From the NCBI GenBank assembly GCA_021442155.1, contig CM038229.1:90098693-90162692 (forward strand): a DNA stretch of 64,000 nucleotides, written 5' to 3'. Shown here piece after piece: positions 47,200 to 57,554 of this stretch; positions within the stretch are counted from its first letter, which is position 1; each line of letters opens with the position of its first letter. The stretch is from Cymbidium sinense. Lineage: Eukaryota; Streptophyta; Magnoliopsida; Asparagales; Orchidaceae. Position numbers and translations under genes: made by a program. The notes beneath the pieces are model-generated. The model made no database searches. It saw nothing but the letters and a program-made list of their open reading frames with translations, and was not told where the DNA came from.

Positions 47200-48060
47200 T
47201 TATCATCAATGAAATAAATAGGCTTAAAAATAAGTCTATGCATATCAATTATTTAAAAGAAGAAATTGCTAGTTTAACTTTAAACTTTCCCCATATTAAA
47301 AAAAAAATTCAAAATTTCCACACCAAGAATTCCAAAAGGAAGTCGTGGTGACAACCAATTGCTTCGGGAAAGAAAGACTCATGGTCGATCTCCATATGAT
47401 AGTTTCAATGAATGGATATTCTCACTAAAGCTCGTTGTCGGATGAATGAGCACCTTGCTTTATGCAAAGAAGAGATTGCTAATTTATTACGAGATAAAAA
47501 CAATCCTACTCTTTCTAATTCTATGTTATGAAGAGAAAGAAAGAGGAAGACCGCGACTTGTAATTAATTACAAGCCGTTAAACAAAGTTTTAAAATGGAT
47601 CAGATATCCAATTCCTAATAAAAGGGATTTATTAAATAGATTGCATAATGCAAAAATATTTTCAAAATTTGACTTAAAATTAGGATATTGGCAGATCTAG
47701 ATCAAAGAATCGGATCGCTACAAAACAGTATTTATGGTGCCCTTTAGACATTACGAATGGAACGTAATGCCCTTCGATTTAAAAAATACACCTTCTGAAT
47801 TTCAGCATATCATGAATAATATATTTAAAGATTATTTTAAATATATTTTAGTCTATATTGATGATGTTCTAATATTCTCAAATACTATTGACGAACACTT
47901 TAACCATCTAAAAATATTTAAATGGTTAATTTTAAAAAATGGATTAGTTATTTCAGAGCTAAAAATCAAATTATTTCAAATAAGATTTTAGCCATAATAT
48001 ATCCAATGCTTCTATTATACCAATTGATAAGAGTATTGAATTTACTAACAAATTTTCTGA
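47200..48060 (+). pseudogene. Copy B reverse transcriptase
   Basis: Copy B starts at the inversion junction with the segment that links protease to polymerase (near 47,220-47,300). Readable blocks are a CKEEIANLL-type start near 47,470, LVINYKPLNKVLKWIRYPIP (near 47,560-47,620), NAKIFSKFDLKLGYWQI (near 47,650), then after a stop NVMPFDLKNTPSEFQHIMN (47,765) and the intact active site YIDD at 47,854-47,865 followed by VLIFSNTIDEH. The usual Gly in MPFGLKN is Asp here. There is one stop at 47,698 and frame loss near 47,500. Confidence 0.85.
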
Positions 48061-48565
48061 TATTATTTTAGATAAAAACTACGCTTAGAGCTCAATTATG
48101 TAGATTTTATCAAAATCTTGCCAAAGATGCCACTTTGATAGATTAAGAAAGAATCTCCACCATGGTTCGATACATCTACCATGGCGCATGCAAAATTAAA
48201 GAAAGGGTTCAAACCTTCCTTCTTAATCTTGCGGACCACTATAAAAAATTGTTGAAACGATGCCTCGATATCTGGAATCCTAAAGCAAAAATTCTAAAGA
48301 AGAATTAGTCGCTTTGTTGAAATGGAATAAGAAAGTATTCCATTATCAAAAAAAATGCTTTTAATCAAGCATCTCAAAATATCAATATGATTTACTTAAT
48401 CGATTTTCTCCTTATTGAGCCTCACAAATACATCATTGAACAAGATAAAAATTTAGTTTCAAAACAAATTTTGCATCATAAATCGCACCAGCGATTAGAC
48501 ATCGAATTCATTAAAGGTAATGCAAATTATCTTCCTGATTTTCTGACCTGTGAATTCTTGGAGGG
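48061..48565 (+). pseudogene. Copy B RNase H
   Basis: Follows the reverse transcriptase connection. The first half (48,061-48,380) is fragmented but retains the KKESPPW-like turn near 48,150 and the KIKERVQT-like helix near 48,200. The last part is open at 48,387-48,569: EPHKYIIEQDKNLVSKQI, DIEFIKGNANYLPDFLT. Removes RNA from the replication hybrid in the family. The catalytic residues of the first half cannot be traced. Confidence 0.65.
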
Positions 48566-49835
48566 ATGATCAGGGGTGGATAACCCCACATGGAAGAATG
48601 ACCACTCCTAACCGAGAAAGTCCTTCATTCCATGGAAGTTGCGGTCGTGGCCGCTCTAATGGCAAAGATCCGGTCAATTCAACAATTGGCATGATCAATT
48701 TGCAAACTTATCTATATAGTATTTCTTCAACTCGCTGAAAAGGGAGAACCTCTAAAGCAGTAACACCATCCTAAAAGATGTCGCAGACAGAACTGTTATT
48801 TCTCTAAAGAAATAAAACAATATTCTTGAAATTGACTTCAATAAATAATCTATGGGCCTTATTTGAAAGATATTTCGGAAACAATCCTTTCCCATTTGAA
48901 TTTACTTTCTCAAGAGAGAATTATGACAAAATCTTAATACAATTAAAGTGTATTAAGATTAATCATGTTCGTGATCAGACGAACCATACAATTATGTATA
49001 GCAAATGCACAAAAGATTTTTCATCAAAGTGAATGGGGTCAAACTCCATTCCAAGAAAAAAAAAATGTATTCTTATCTGCCACTAATTTACAATATAAAA
49101 TTAGCATAAATTATTGGTGCTATGTGTAAGCTATGATGAAGGCCTTCTTCCTTCTCAATGACAAACGAAGGCATTCATGGATGTTCATTATGAACAAGGA
49201 TATCATCAACAAAGAACTTCCAGCATGGTTCTTCAGATGGTGGAACTATTTTGGAGCAGAGTTAAACATTCTTCCAGAACTAATCAAAGAGGGTCTTCAA
49301 TGATGATAGAGTCGCCCAATGAGAGAGTATTAATCCAAAAAATGATGATCACAAAAATTGCTCATTTCTTCATTTGACCGGCAAATCCCATGGATTTGGA
49401 GCTAGAACGTTATACTTGGGAAGGACCCCTTCAATCAGTTGGTTCTTCAAAGACAATTTTTACTAAAATGGTAGAATTCAATCAACCTTGAGGATAAACT
49501 CAAGAAAATTAAAGTCATTATTAAAGCTTATTCTGAATTAACGATCCCTCAAAAAAACTACGATTTTGAAAATGGCAAGGTACTATAACAAAAGAGCGTT
49601 ATCCTCATGAGACCGATTCAACATAGGAACGCTCAAAAGATATATAAAAATCAACTCGCCATGTTTAACCCTATCTATATATCTGACGCCGTACGCCAAA
49701 TCCAGAGAACTTAACGTCATGTCGATATAAAGCGCACCAAGAGAAATAATTGATACCTTCCAAAAGTAGCCGCTTATCTTCATCAGTAAGGAACCTACTT
49801 TACAACTCACAAAGTGGGACCCACCAATGAAATAA
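48566..49835 (+). pseudogene. Copy B C-terminal polyprotein module
   Basis: Starts QGWITPHGRMTTPNR-like directly after RNase H, then a Gly/Arg stretch (near 48,630-48,665), MINLQTYLY (48,690), then GNNPFPFEF-type sequence near 48,880, HYEQGYHQQR near 49,180 and a long degraded part that ends before the promoter at about 49,835. About 400 residues when complete. Known caulimovirid polymerases usually end with RNase H, so this module is notable. No family recognised. Confidence 0.6.
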
Positions 49836-49839
49836 TGGC

Positions 49840-50165
49840 TTTTCAAAAGTTTTATTGCTTTGCCTAAAGTATCTTTTATTTTATATAATAGCTTACAAAT
49901 AAAGTTTCTATTAAAAAATATACTTTGCTTTAAAAGTTTCTATTAAAAAATTATATCTTTGCATCTCTAAGGCCTCCACTTCTATATAAGAGGCTAATCT
50001 ACTCTGTCTTGTAACCATTATTTATTTAATAAATAAGTTGTTGAGTTATTGTTTTATAGTAAGTCCATGATGAGAATGTAAACCCAGGGAAGGATGTTAG
50101 AGAGATTTTTGTTTCCTATCACCATGCTTGAATAAACCAGTACTAGTAAAGAGAAGAGAAAATTA
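49840..50165 (+). promoter_or_regulatory. Copy B/C intergenic promoter and leader
   Basis: CTTTGC hairpin remnants near 49,855-49,970, a TATATAAG TATA box at 49,983-49,990, TAATAAATAAG near 50,028 and a damaged primer-binding site near 50,055-50,075 (the word CCATGATGAGAATGTAAACC follows where the C/D junction has CCATGATGGGG). It ends in TTAGCACTTGATTAG, which is shared with the C/D junction. Confidence 0.65.
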
Positions 50166-51600
50166 GCACTTGATTAGTATTTCTTTAATGAATTTGATGT
50201 CAAAGCATCTTATCCTCCATCGTAAAAATGATAAACCTTAAAAAATAAGTTCTGATCCACAAATTCTAAAGAAATTTATTACTGCAATTAAACAACTTAA
50301 TTATAGTAATAGTATACTTCAAATAATCACTGGTCATCTTTTTAGCTTAGAGTCCAAAATTGATCAAATGCTGAAACAAAAGGTTTCTAGTCCCGAAATT
50401 AGCAAAGCTTCTACAAGTATAAACCGCCAAACCTTTATCCAACCACACTGACTCTTAAGTTAGGACCCTTTTCTGAAGCCATTCAGAATTTGATTCTAAA
50501 CTTAAGTGAAAAGTATGTAGGGGTAATTGAATATATCAGTGAATCAGATGAAGATTTAGATGAAGATTCAAATGAATCCTCAACTGAAACTGATACTGAT
50601 CAATCAAGTAATATTGAAAAAGTTCAAAACCTTTTCAAGAATTACAAGATCCTCATCCTCCACTTGATATCCAAAAACTTTCTTAGCCCAAGAAAAATTT
50701 GGAAAAACATTATTATAAAAAACCCACTCCTCCTGATTTATTATTTGAGGAAGATACTCATTTTGTAAGAAACACCTATGATGGAGATTCTTTATATGAA
50801 TGGAATATTGATGGACTTTCTGAACATCAAATCATTCATACCCTTCATCCAATGCTTATGTTTACCAGATTCAAATAGGCAAGCAAAACCTCATAGAAAT
50901 CATTTCGTGATTCTCTGGAACTCTGAAATATTGGTGGGATAATTTTCTCACTATTCCACAAAGAGAAGACCTCCTTAGAGAAATTGACTTAAATACTAAG
51001 GATCTTCCAAAAGAACAATAAAAACCTAATGAAAATTCAGTCTATAATCTAATTCAAACAATTATAGATCATTTTGCTGGATCCATTGGAGATCAAGGAG
51101 AAAAACTCGTTACTCTAAAATTAAGATGTCCATCCTTAACCCATTTTGATGGTACAACGATATCTTTCTAGCGTCGCATGACACTTTATGATGCAAATAG
51201 CCTTCATTTGGAACCAAAAATTTAAGGCCTTCCCAATCTATTTGCAAAAAGGTTAAGGTATCTCTTCGTCTATATGATGGAACCATCCCATATGAAACCC
51301 TAACATATGGAAACCTTATTTCATGTATTAAAACCGGTTTATAATTTGCTCGATCTTAAATTAAAGATCAAATGAAAAAGGAACGTCTACTTGAGCATCA
51401 CCAGCAGAAAAAAAAAGGGAAAACATAAAAAACTTTTTTTCCTAAATGTGAAAAATCACATAACAATGTGATAAATTCACACAAACAAGCACCTCATCCC
51501 TCCGTTATAAAACCAAAGAGACAAGAGAAATAAAATGTTACAAATCATTACAAATAGCGCACATTCAAGAAGAAGTTAAATGAACTTTAGATTGACAAAG
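50166..51600 (+). pseudogene. Copy C movement-protein remnant and coat protein
   Basis: A 20-base trace of inverted RNase H sequence (near 50,185-50,204) is joined to the end of the movement-protein region (GCATCTTATCCTCCATC, as at 56,064 in copy D). The movement protein itself is therefore deleted. The coat-protein region runs from about 50,490: an acidic stretch (SESDEDLDEDSNESSTETD), then coat core blocks near 50,930-51,000 and 51,080-51,300. The zinc knuckle is destroyed: at 51,536 the Cys-Tyr-Lys start is followed by a deletion that removes the remaining Cys and His. Several stops. Confidence 0.75.
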
Positions 51601-52482
51601 GGTTAAAATAAACCCTAATGAAAATTCTTCTTACGTCCTCTGATTCTGAAAAAGAATCAGACAGAGAATAAGAATATATTTCATCTTCATCATCAGATTC
51701 TAATAAATCTGATAAATCTAATTGTTGCAAATCTCACAGTAGACTATTATAAAAATATAATAAATATGACAGTCATATATGCTCACCACGAGCAAAAGAC
51801 TAATTAAAATTTTAGCACAAGTTGAAGATGATTCAACTCGATAAAATTATCATCTTCTGATAATAAGAAGAAAGATAAATTAGAAAAATTCAATTATAAG
51901 CCTCTACATACTCCAAAGTATGAAAAATCAGTAAGTTTAATATCCTCTACCTCTTTATAAGAACTAAAGATAATTAAAGAAACTAAGTTCAGAGTTGAAC
52001 AAGAGCAAATGAATGGTCATCTATTAGATCTTGAAATGCAAAAGGCCCAATTCATTTGACAATATAGATTCTAATCAAGAACCGTGTTTCCTACAAAAGG
52101 CAATATACTAGAAATGGTATATTTCCATTAAATTAATTATAAATAAAGAATTTATTTTACCAAATTTAACTGCTCTAGATGATAGCATAGCAGATTTAAA
52201 TTTTATACACGAAGGAATAATTTCTTCTAAATATTTTGAAAAAACTAGCCAGCGGTTAAAGGCAGCCGACAGTGAGTCCTTATAAATTAAATATAAACTA
52301 TCATCTGTGGCCCTGTGTCAAGATGATATTTGTATTTAAATTCCTTTTATTTTAGTCAAAAATTTGACACAACACATTATTTTGAGAACTCCTTTTCTTA
52401 TTAAAATAATGTCAATCACTAGAATTGATGATATTGAAATAAGTTTTTTGGGATAAAGAAATCACATTCTATTTTATACGAT
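51601..52482 (+). pseudogene. Copy C acidic linker and protease, truncated
   Basis: The Ser/Asp-rich stretch (near 51,640-51,720), the LTHEQK-like stretch (51,780), the coiled stretch (51,960-52,040) and the protease follow the order of copy D. The catalytic region reads TALDDSIADLN (near 52,160), so the Gly of the Asp-Ser-Gly triplet is replaced. At 52,482 the sequence jumps directly to the C-terminal module. The whole reverse transcriptase and RNase H are missing. Confidence 0.75.
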
Positions 52483-53705
52483 CAGGGGTGGATAACCCCA
52501 CATGGAAGAATGACCACTCCTAAAAGTCCTTCTTTTGAGGGGTCAATGGTAAAAAGATCCCAATTCAACAATTGGCATGATCAATTTGCAAACTTATCTT
52601 TATGGTACTTCCTCTTCAACTCAGGTGAACCCTCTAAAGTGCAACATCCCTAAAAGATGTCAGGGAACTGTTATTTCTCTAAAGAAATAAAATAGAATAT
52701 TCTTGAAATTAATCCTGATGATTATTCAATAAATAATCCATGGGCCTTATTTGAAAGATATTTGGGAAACAATCCTTTCCATTTGAATCTACTCTCTCAA
52801 GAGAGAATTATGAAAAAAATCTTAATACAATTAAAGTGTATTGAGATTAATCATATTCATGATCAGATGAACCATACAATTTTGTATAGCAAATGCATTA
52901 TACAAAAGATTTTTCATCAAAGTGAATGGGGCTAAGTCCATTCCAATAAAAAAATGTATTCTTATCCGCCACTAATTTACAGTACAAAATTGGCGTAAAT
53001 TATTGGTGCTATGTGTAAGCTATGATGAAGGCCTTCTTCCTTCTTAATGACAAACGAAGGCATTCATGGATGTTCATTATGAACAAGGATATCATCAACA
53101 AAGAACTTGGCATGGTTCTTGGGTGGAACTATTTTGGAACGAGTTAAACATTCTAACCAATCAAAGGGTCTTCAATGACTAGATGGAAGTCGCCTCAAAT
53201 GAGGCTATTAATCCCAAAAAATGATTCAAGGATAAAATCTTGCTCATTCTTCACCGCCAAATCCGATTTGGACCGAACGTTATACTTGAGAAGGACCCCA
53301 ATTTGGTTCTTAAAGATAATTTTACTAAAATGGTGGAATTCAATCAACCCGAGGATAAACTCAAGCAAATTAAAGTCATTATTAAAGCTTATTAATTAAC
53401 GATCCTCATTTGAGCTATCAAGAGAAGGTACTACAAAGCATCAAAAGACGTTATCCTCATGAGATTCAACATAAGGAACGTCTCAAAAAGATATATAAAA
53501 ATCAACTGCCAAGGTGTTTAATCTATATATCTACGATAGTAATCTTCAGATGTGGAATCCAGAGAAACTTAAGTTTATAAAGCACCACAGAGAAATAATT
53601 GCTACCTTCCAAAGTAGCTTATCTTCATCAGGAACCTACTTTACAACTCATAAAGTGGGACCCACCAATAGAAATAATGGCTACTTTCCAAAAAGTAGCT
53701 TATAA
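52483..53705 (+). pseudogene. Copy C C-terminal polyprotein module
   Basis: The most continuous view of the module: GWITPHGRMTTP near 52,490, MINLQTYLYG near 52,580, GNNPFPF near 52,770, MDVHYEQGYHQQR near 53,070, MVEFNQPEDKLKQIKVIIKA near 53,330, and an end at 53,514-53,705 with NLYIYDSNLQMWNPEKLKFI and a stop at 53,703. The Gly/Arg-rich part is deleted in this copy (near 52,530). Promoter sequence follows within a few bases. Confidence 0.65.
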
Positions 53706-54050
53706 TAAGCTTTGCTTCGCCTCTAAGCAAAGTATCTTTTTATTTTATAATAGTTACTTTGCTTACACGCAAAGTTTCTATTAAAAAAATATAGCTTTGC
53801 TTGCACGTAAAGTTTTTGTTAAAAAATTATATCTTTGCTTAGCTTCTAATCAAAGCTTCTCCCCTCTCCCCTCCATATAAGGAGGCTTCATGTAAGGTGC
53901 TAAGTTTTCTCTTCTTCTCTCCTATTCTCCTCTTGTACTCTCCTTAGTTTTTCCTGCTTCCTACCTATTGTCATCGTGTAAGTATTATTTTGACTTTAAT
54001 AAATAAGTTATTATTTTATATAAGTTGTTGTTTTATATCCTGGTGTAAGT
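53706..54050 (+). promoter_or_regulatory. Viral promoter with CTTTGCTT hairpins, TATA box, poly(A) signal
   Basis: Four small inverted repeats (CTTTGCTT, spacer, AAGCAAAG-like) stand in a row near 53,712-53,742, 53,758-53,782, 53,794-53,818 and 53,834-53,858. They are separated by AAAAAATTATAT-type spacers. A TATA word CATATAAGGAGG follows at 53,874, a CT-rich transcribed start (53,905-53,960), and AATAAA at 53,998-54,003. This order (upstream elements, TATATAAG, AATAAA about 120 bp further) is that of caulimovirid pregenomic RNA promoters, whose terminally redundant RNA uses the poly(A) signal on the second pass. Confidence 0.7.
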
Positions 54051-54051
54051 T

Positions 54052-54069
54052 TGGTATTAGAGCCATGAT
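54052..54069 (+). other. Met-tRNA primer-binding site
   Basis: TGGTATTAGAGCCATGAT. Plant initiator Met tRNA 3' end is complementary to TGGTATCAGAGCCA, so 13 of the first 14 bases match. It is the point of minus-strand DNA start in Caulimoviridae and marks position 1 of the genome by convention. Confidence 0.85.
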
Positions 54070-54184
54070 GGGGTAAATCCCTGGGGAGTGGAAGGATGTT
54101 AGAGAGATTTTTTGTTTCCTATCACCATGCTTGAATAAACCAGTACTAGTAAAGAGAAGAGAAAATTAGCACTTGATTACAGAA

Positions 54185-54369
54185 AGTATTTCTTTTAATG
54201 AATTCGATCTCGAAATCGAAGACAGAGAGCTACGATTGCCATGATGCAAAAATTTGTTTTGAAACTAAATTTTTGACATCTTATTCAATGATGTATTTGA
54301 CTGCGGAGTAGTCAATATGAAGGATAAAATGCTGATTAAGTAAATCATCTTGAAATTTTGAGATGCACT
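54185..54369 (-). pseudogene. Inverted RNase H fragment inside viral leader
   Basis: This 185-bp piece is antisense RNase H coding sequence. It aligns with + strand 44,970-45,130 (itself antisense in copy A), including TTTGTTTTGAAACTAAATTT and the end GAGATGCACTT. A trace of the same insertion is present at 50,185-50,204 at the B/C junction. It therefore predates the separation of the copies. Confidence 0.75.
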
Positions 54370-54551
54370 TGTACTTTCCTTAGTTCTTCCTGCTTCCTAC
54401 CTACTGTCATCGTGTAAGTATTATTTTAGCTTTAATAAATAAGTTGTTATATATCCCGGTGTCCTGCATCGAGCCATGATGGGGTAAATCGGGGAGGGGG
54501 GAAGGATGTTAGAGAGATATTTTGTTTCTCACCATGCTTGAATAAACCAAG
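54370..54551 (+). repeat. Duplicated viral leader start with damaged primer-binding site
   Basis: Direct repeat of about 53,934-54,140: the words CTTCCTGCTTCCTACCTA, TGTCATCGTGTAAGTATTAT, GAGCCATGATGGGGTAAAT and GAAGGATGTTAGAGAGA all recur. The primer-binding site is altered here (CATCGAGCCATGATGGGG near 54,466). It follows directly on the inverted RNase H fragment. Confidence 0.75.
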
Positions 54552-54888
54552 TTTTGTTCATTCCTCCCATTTTATCCCATCTTCATCAGATGGCCATTCC
54601 TGTTGCATGCATGATGTTTGATAGGGTTATAAGTTCTCACCTGACTGTCTGGGATAATTCTCCTAGGTGAGGTTTATATTCCTGCTTCAAAATGGCATAA
54701 ATCGTGAGGCTTGAAAGGGTTGTAAGTCCTTTCTTGTTGATGCGGGAAGATAATTCTAATGGAGGTTTCATGGAGGTTTATACTTAGTTTGTTTTATCCT
54801 TATGTGGTGATTTATTTCAAATTATCCCGCATCATCTTCTCTCTCTCCTTTTTCCCCTTTTGGTAATAGCTTCTACTTCTTGAGTTCC
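54552..54888 (+). promoter_or_regulatory. Copy D 5' leader with stem-loops
   Basis: Untranslated leader before the movement protein. A 9-bp perfect stem pairs GATGCGGGA (54,739-54,747) with TCCCGCATC (54,825-54,833). CACCT (54,638) and AGGTG (54,665) pair in a smaller hairpin. The words GGTTATAAGTTCTCAC (54,624) and GGTTGTAAGTCCTTTC (54,718) show an internal duplication. Structured leaders that allow ribosome shunting are typical of the family; that role is inferred. Confidence 0.45.
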
Positions 54889-55600
54889 ATGGGGAGAAAT
54901 AATACTTTAATCAAGAACTTTGAAATGGCAAAGTTCCCCTTGAATGAAGAAGACCTAAATAGATGGTCTCTCCCCAAAATTGATAAAACTATCATTTATC
55001 AATTTGGAATATTTGATTGTAAGGGAAAATCTTCGAAACAGAACCATTACGGTAGATCAAATGGATAAAACCATTTATCTACTAACGCTTTGAAGATCTA
55101 CATAAATATATGCAAGACTTTAAATATTCATATATGATGGATGAGATAGCACTCAAACCTTTAACCCTTAAAGATCTAAATGCTTTTATTTTAGCTAGCC
55201 TAAGAGATGGTAGATGCCTTCACTGGGCTCAATCCCTAATGAGTGTGGTTGAGACTAGCCTCTATCATGGGCCATTTACATTTCCCAATCTGAGTTTATC
55301 TCTTTCTGATATAAACCTTTTCGAAGCTTTAAAATTACATTTATAGCTTTATGGTTATGATTTCCTTCCGGGTTCTGAAACTATTACTCTAATTTTCAAA
55401 ATTCATTTTCAAGTTTTAAATACTCTAAATCCTAGAGTTTGGAAAGTTGTTCAACCAGCCGAATGAACTACTCTGATCGAAACAAATCTGTTAGCATCTC
55501 ATCTTGCTACTAACAGAGTGATTAAATGGAATGAGGTGGTATTTCCGACTCTGACTATATCAAGACCTTCCATTAATCAAGATGTAGATCGATAATTCAA
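54889..55600 (+). pseudogene. Copy D movement protein
   Basis: The first ATG is at 54,889 (MGRNN...), with KFPLNEEDLNRWSLPKIDKT in the first 35 codons. After a frameshift near 55,050-55,110 the 30K-type movement domain follows: EIALKPLTLKDLNAFILASL (55,140), RDGRCLHW, VETSLYHGPFTFP (55,250), LSLSDINLFEAL (55,310), then a stop at 55,344 and YGYDFLPGSE. Further on come NTLNPRVWKVVQPAE and RVIKWNEVVFP (55,520). Caulimovirid movement proteins form tubules through plasmodesmata for cell-to-cell spread. It is the N-terminal domain of the presumed polyprotein and is broken by at least one shift and two stops. Confidence 0.8.
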
Positions 55601-56372
55601 ACAATATGGCGATGTTGAGATTCAACCTCATCATCCATCACACTTCCTAGGGTTTCAATCCCCTCAAAACCTCAGAAGTCAGCAGATGGATGGTTCACAC
55701 TCAAACCATGGCCGAGGCCCTTAAATAAAATTATATTTATCATCCGGTGAGAAAATCAATCTCCACTCCATCAAATGAACTTTAGTCTTAATGAGCTAGG
55801 TTCTAAGACTAGAGAAATTATTCTGAAGGAATACTTCCAACCAAAGTATGATAATTTTCATACTTGGTATAGAAGTTTTACTTCTCTAGAACAATATCTC
55901 GAAATAAATGATTTCTATTTTGAAAAAATGAGAGAAAGAAATAGTCAAGCCAAAGCAACTATTCCTTTCGTAGCATAGTTTTGCAGTTACTATGCTCAAT
56001 CTGCTCAAGTTACTATTTTAACTACCAAAAAATGGCAAACAGAGCAAGGAAAAATAATTGAAGCATCTTATCCTCCATCAATTGTAAAAATGGTGGATGA
56101 TAAACCTTTAGAATTAGCCTTTGGAAAAATAAGTTATCCACAAATTCTAAGGAATTTATTAAATTAAAAACTTAATTATAGTAATAGTATACTTCAAATA
56201 ATCATCATCTTTTAGCTTAGAGTAAAATTGATCAATCAAAACAAAAGGTTTCTACTAAACTAGCAAAGCTTAGAAAGCTTCTACTAGTATAAACCCAGTT
56301 GTGAAACCTTTTATCCAACCACCTCCTAAACTGACTCTTAAGTTAGGACCCTCTTCTGAAGCCATTTAGAAT
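55601..56372 (+). pseudogene. Copy D region between movement and coat protein
   Basis: An open piece at 55,775-55,978 reads LNELGSKTREIILKEYF and YRSFTSLEQYLE. After a stop the same frame continues with QVTILTTKKWQTEQGKII and EASYPPSIVKMVDDKPLE to about 56,160. The last 200 bp are too damaged to read. This linker is also present in part in copy C (50,205-50,450). Its role is unknown. Confidence 0.6.
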
Positions 56373-57554
56373 TTGATTCTAAACTTAAGTGAAAAGTATG
56401 TAGGGGCTCTTGAATATATCAGTGAATCAGATGAAGATTCAAATGAATCCTCAACCGAAACTGATACTGATCAATCAAGTAATATTGAAAAAGTTCAAAA
56501 CTTTTTTCAAGAATTACAAAATCCTCATCCTCCACTTGATATCCAAAACCTTTCTTATCCCACGAAAAATTTGGAAAAACATTATTATAAAAAACTCACT
56601 CCTCCTGATTTATTATTTGAGGAAGATACTCATTTTGTAGGAAACTCTATGATGGAGATTCTTTATATGAATGGAATATTGATGGGCTCAACATCAAATC
56701 ATTCATTCCTAATGCTTATGTTTGCTATTCAATCTAGGCATCAAGCAAAACCTCATATTATCACACGAGCCATCATTTCAAGATTCTCTGGAACTCTGAA
56801 AGGTTGGTGGGATAATTTTCTCACTGTTCCACAAAGGGAAGACCTCCTTAGCGAAATTGACTTAAGTACTAAGGATCTTCCAAAAGAATAACAAAAACCT
56901 AATGAAAATTCAGCCAATAATCTAATTCAAATAATTATAGATCATTTTGCTGGATCCATTGGAGATCAAGGAGAAAAAACTTGCTCGTTACTCCAAAAAT
57001 TAAGATGTCCATCCTTAACCCATTTTTGATGGTACAAGGATATCTTTCTACACGCATGATCTTTATGATGCAAATAGCCTTCACCGGAAGCAAAATTCAT
57101 TGAAGGCCTTCCCAATCTATTTGTGGAAAAGGTTAAGGTATCTCTTCGTCTATACGATGGAACCATCCCATATGAAACCCTAACATATGAAAACCTTATT
57201 TCTGCATGTATTAAAATTGGTTTAGCAATTTGCTCTGATCTTAAATTAAAAGATCAAATGAAAAGAGAACGTCTACTTGAGCATCACCAGCTTGGAGAAT
57301 TCTGTGAGCAATTCAACTGTGATCCTCAGGTATGTCCTTTAATTTCCAAAAATAAGGAAAAAATACGAAAAACTATTTTTCCTAAACGTGAAAAATCACG
57401 TCATAACAAACGTGATAAATTCACGCACAAACACAGGCACTCTCGTCCCTCTGGTTATAAAACCAAAGAGACAAGAGAAATAAAATGTTACAAATGTGGT
57501 CGTACAGGTCATTACACAAATAGATGCACCATCAAGAAGAAGTTAAATGATTGA
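56373..57554 (+). pseudogene. Copy D coat protein with zinc knuckle
   Basis: An open frame at 56,373-56,888 starts at an acidic segment (EYISESDEDSNESS, then TETDTDQSS) and enters the coat core: PPDLLFEEDTHFVGN near 56,605, and FSGTLKGWWDNFLTVPQRE near 56,780-56,835. After a stop at 56,889 the core continues in broken frames (LRCPSLTHF near 57,005, FIEGLPNLFVEKV near 57,095). An open frame at 57,123-57,554 has a Lys/Arg/His-rich basic tail and a complete zinc knuckle, CYKCGRTGHYTNRC (CX2CX4HX4C), near 57,487-57,528. It packages viral DNA/RNA and its basic tail binds nucleic acid. Best preserved coat region of the locus. Confidence 0.85.
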
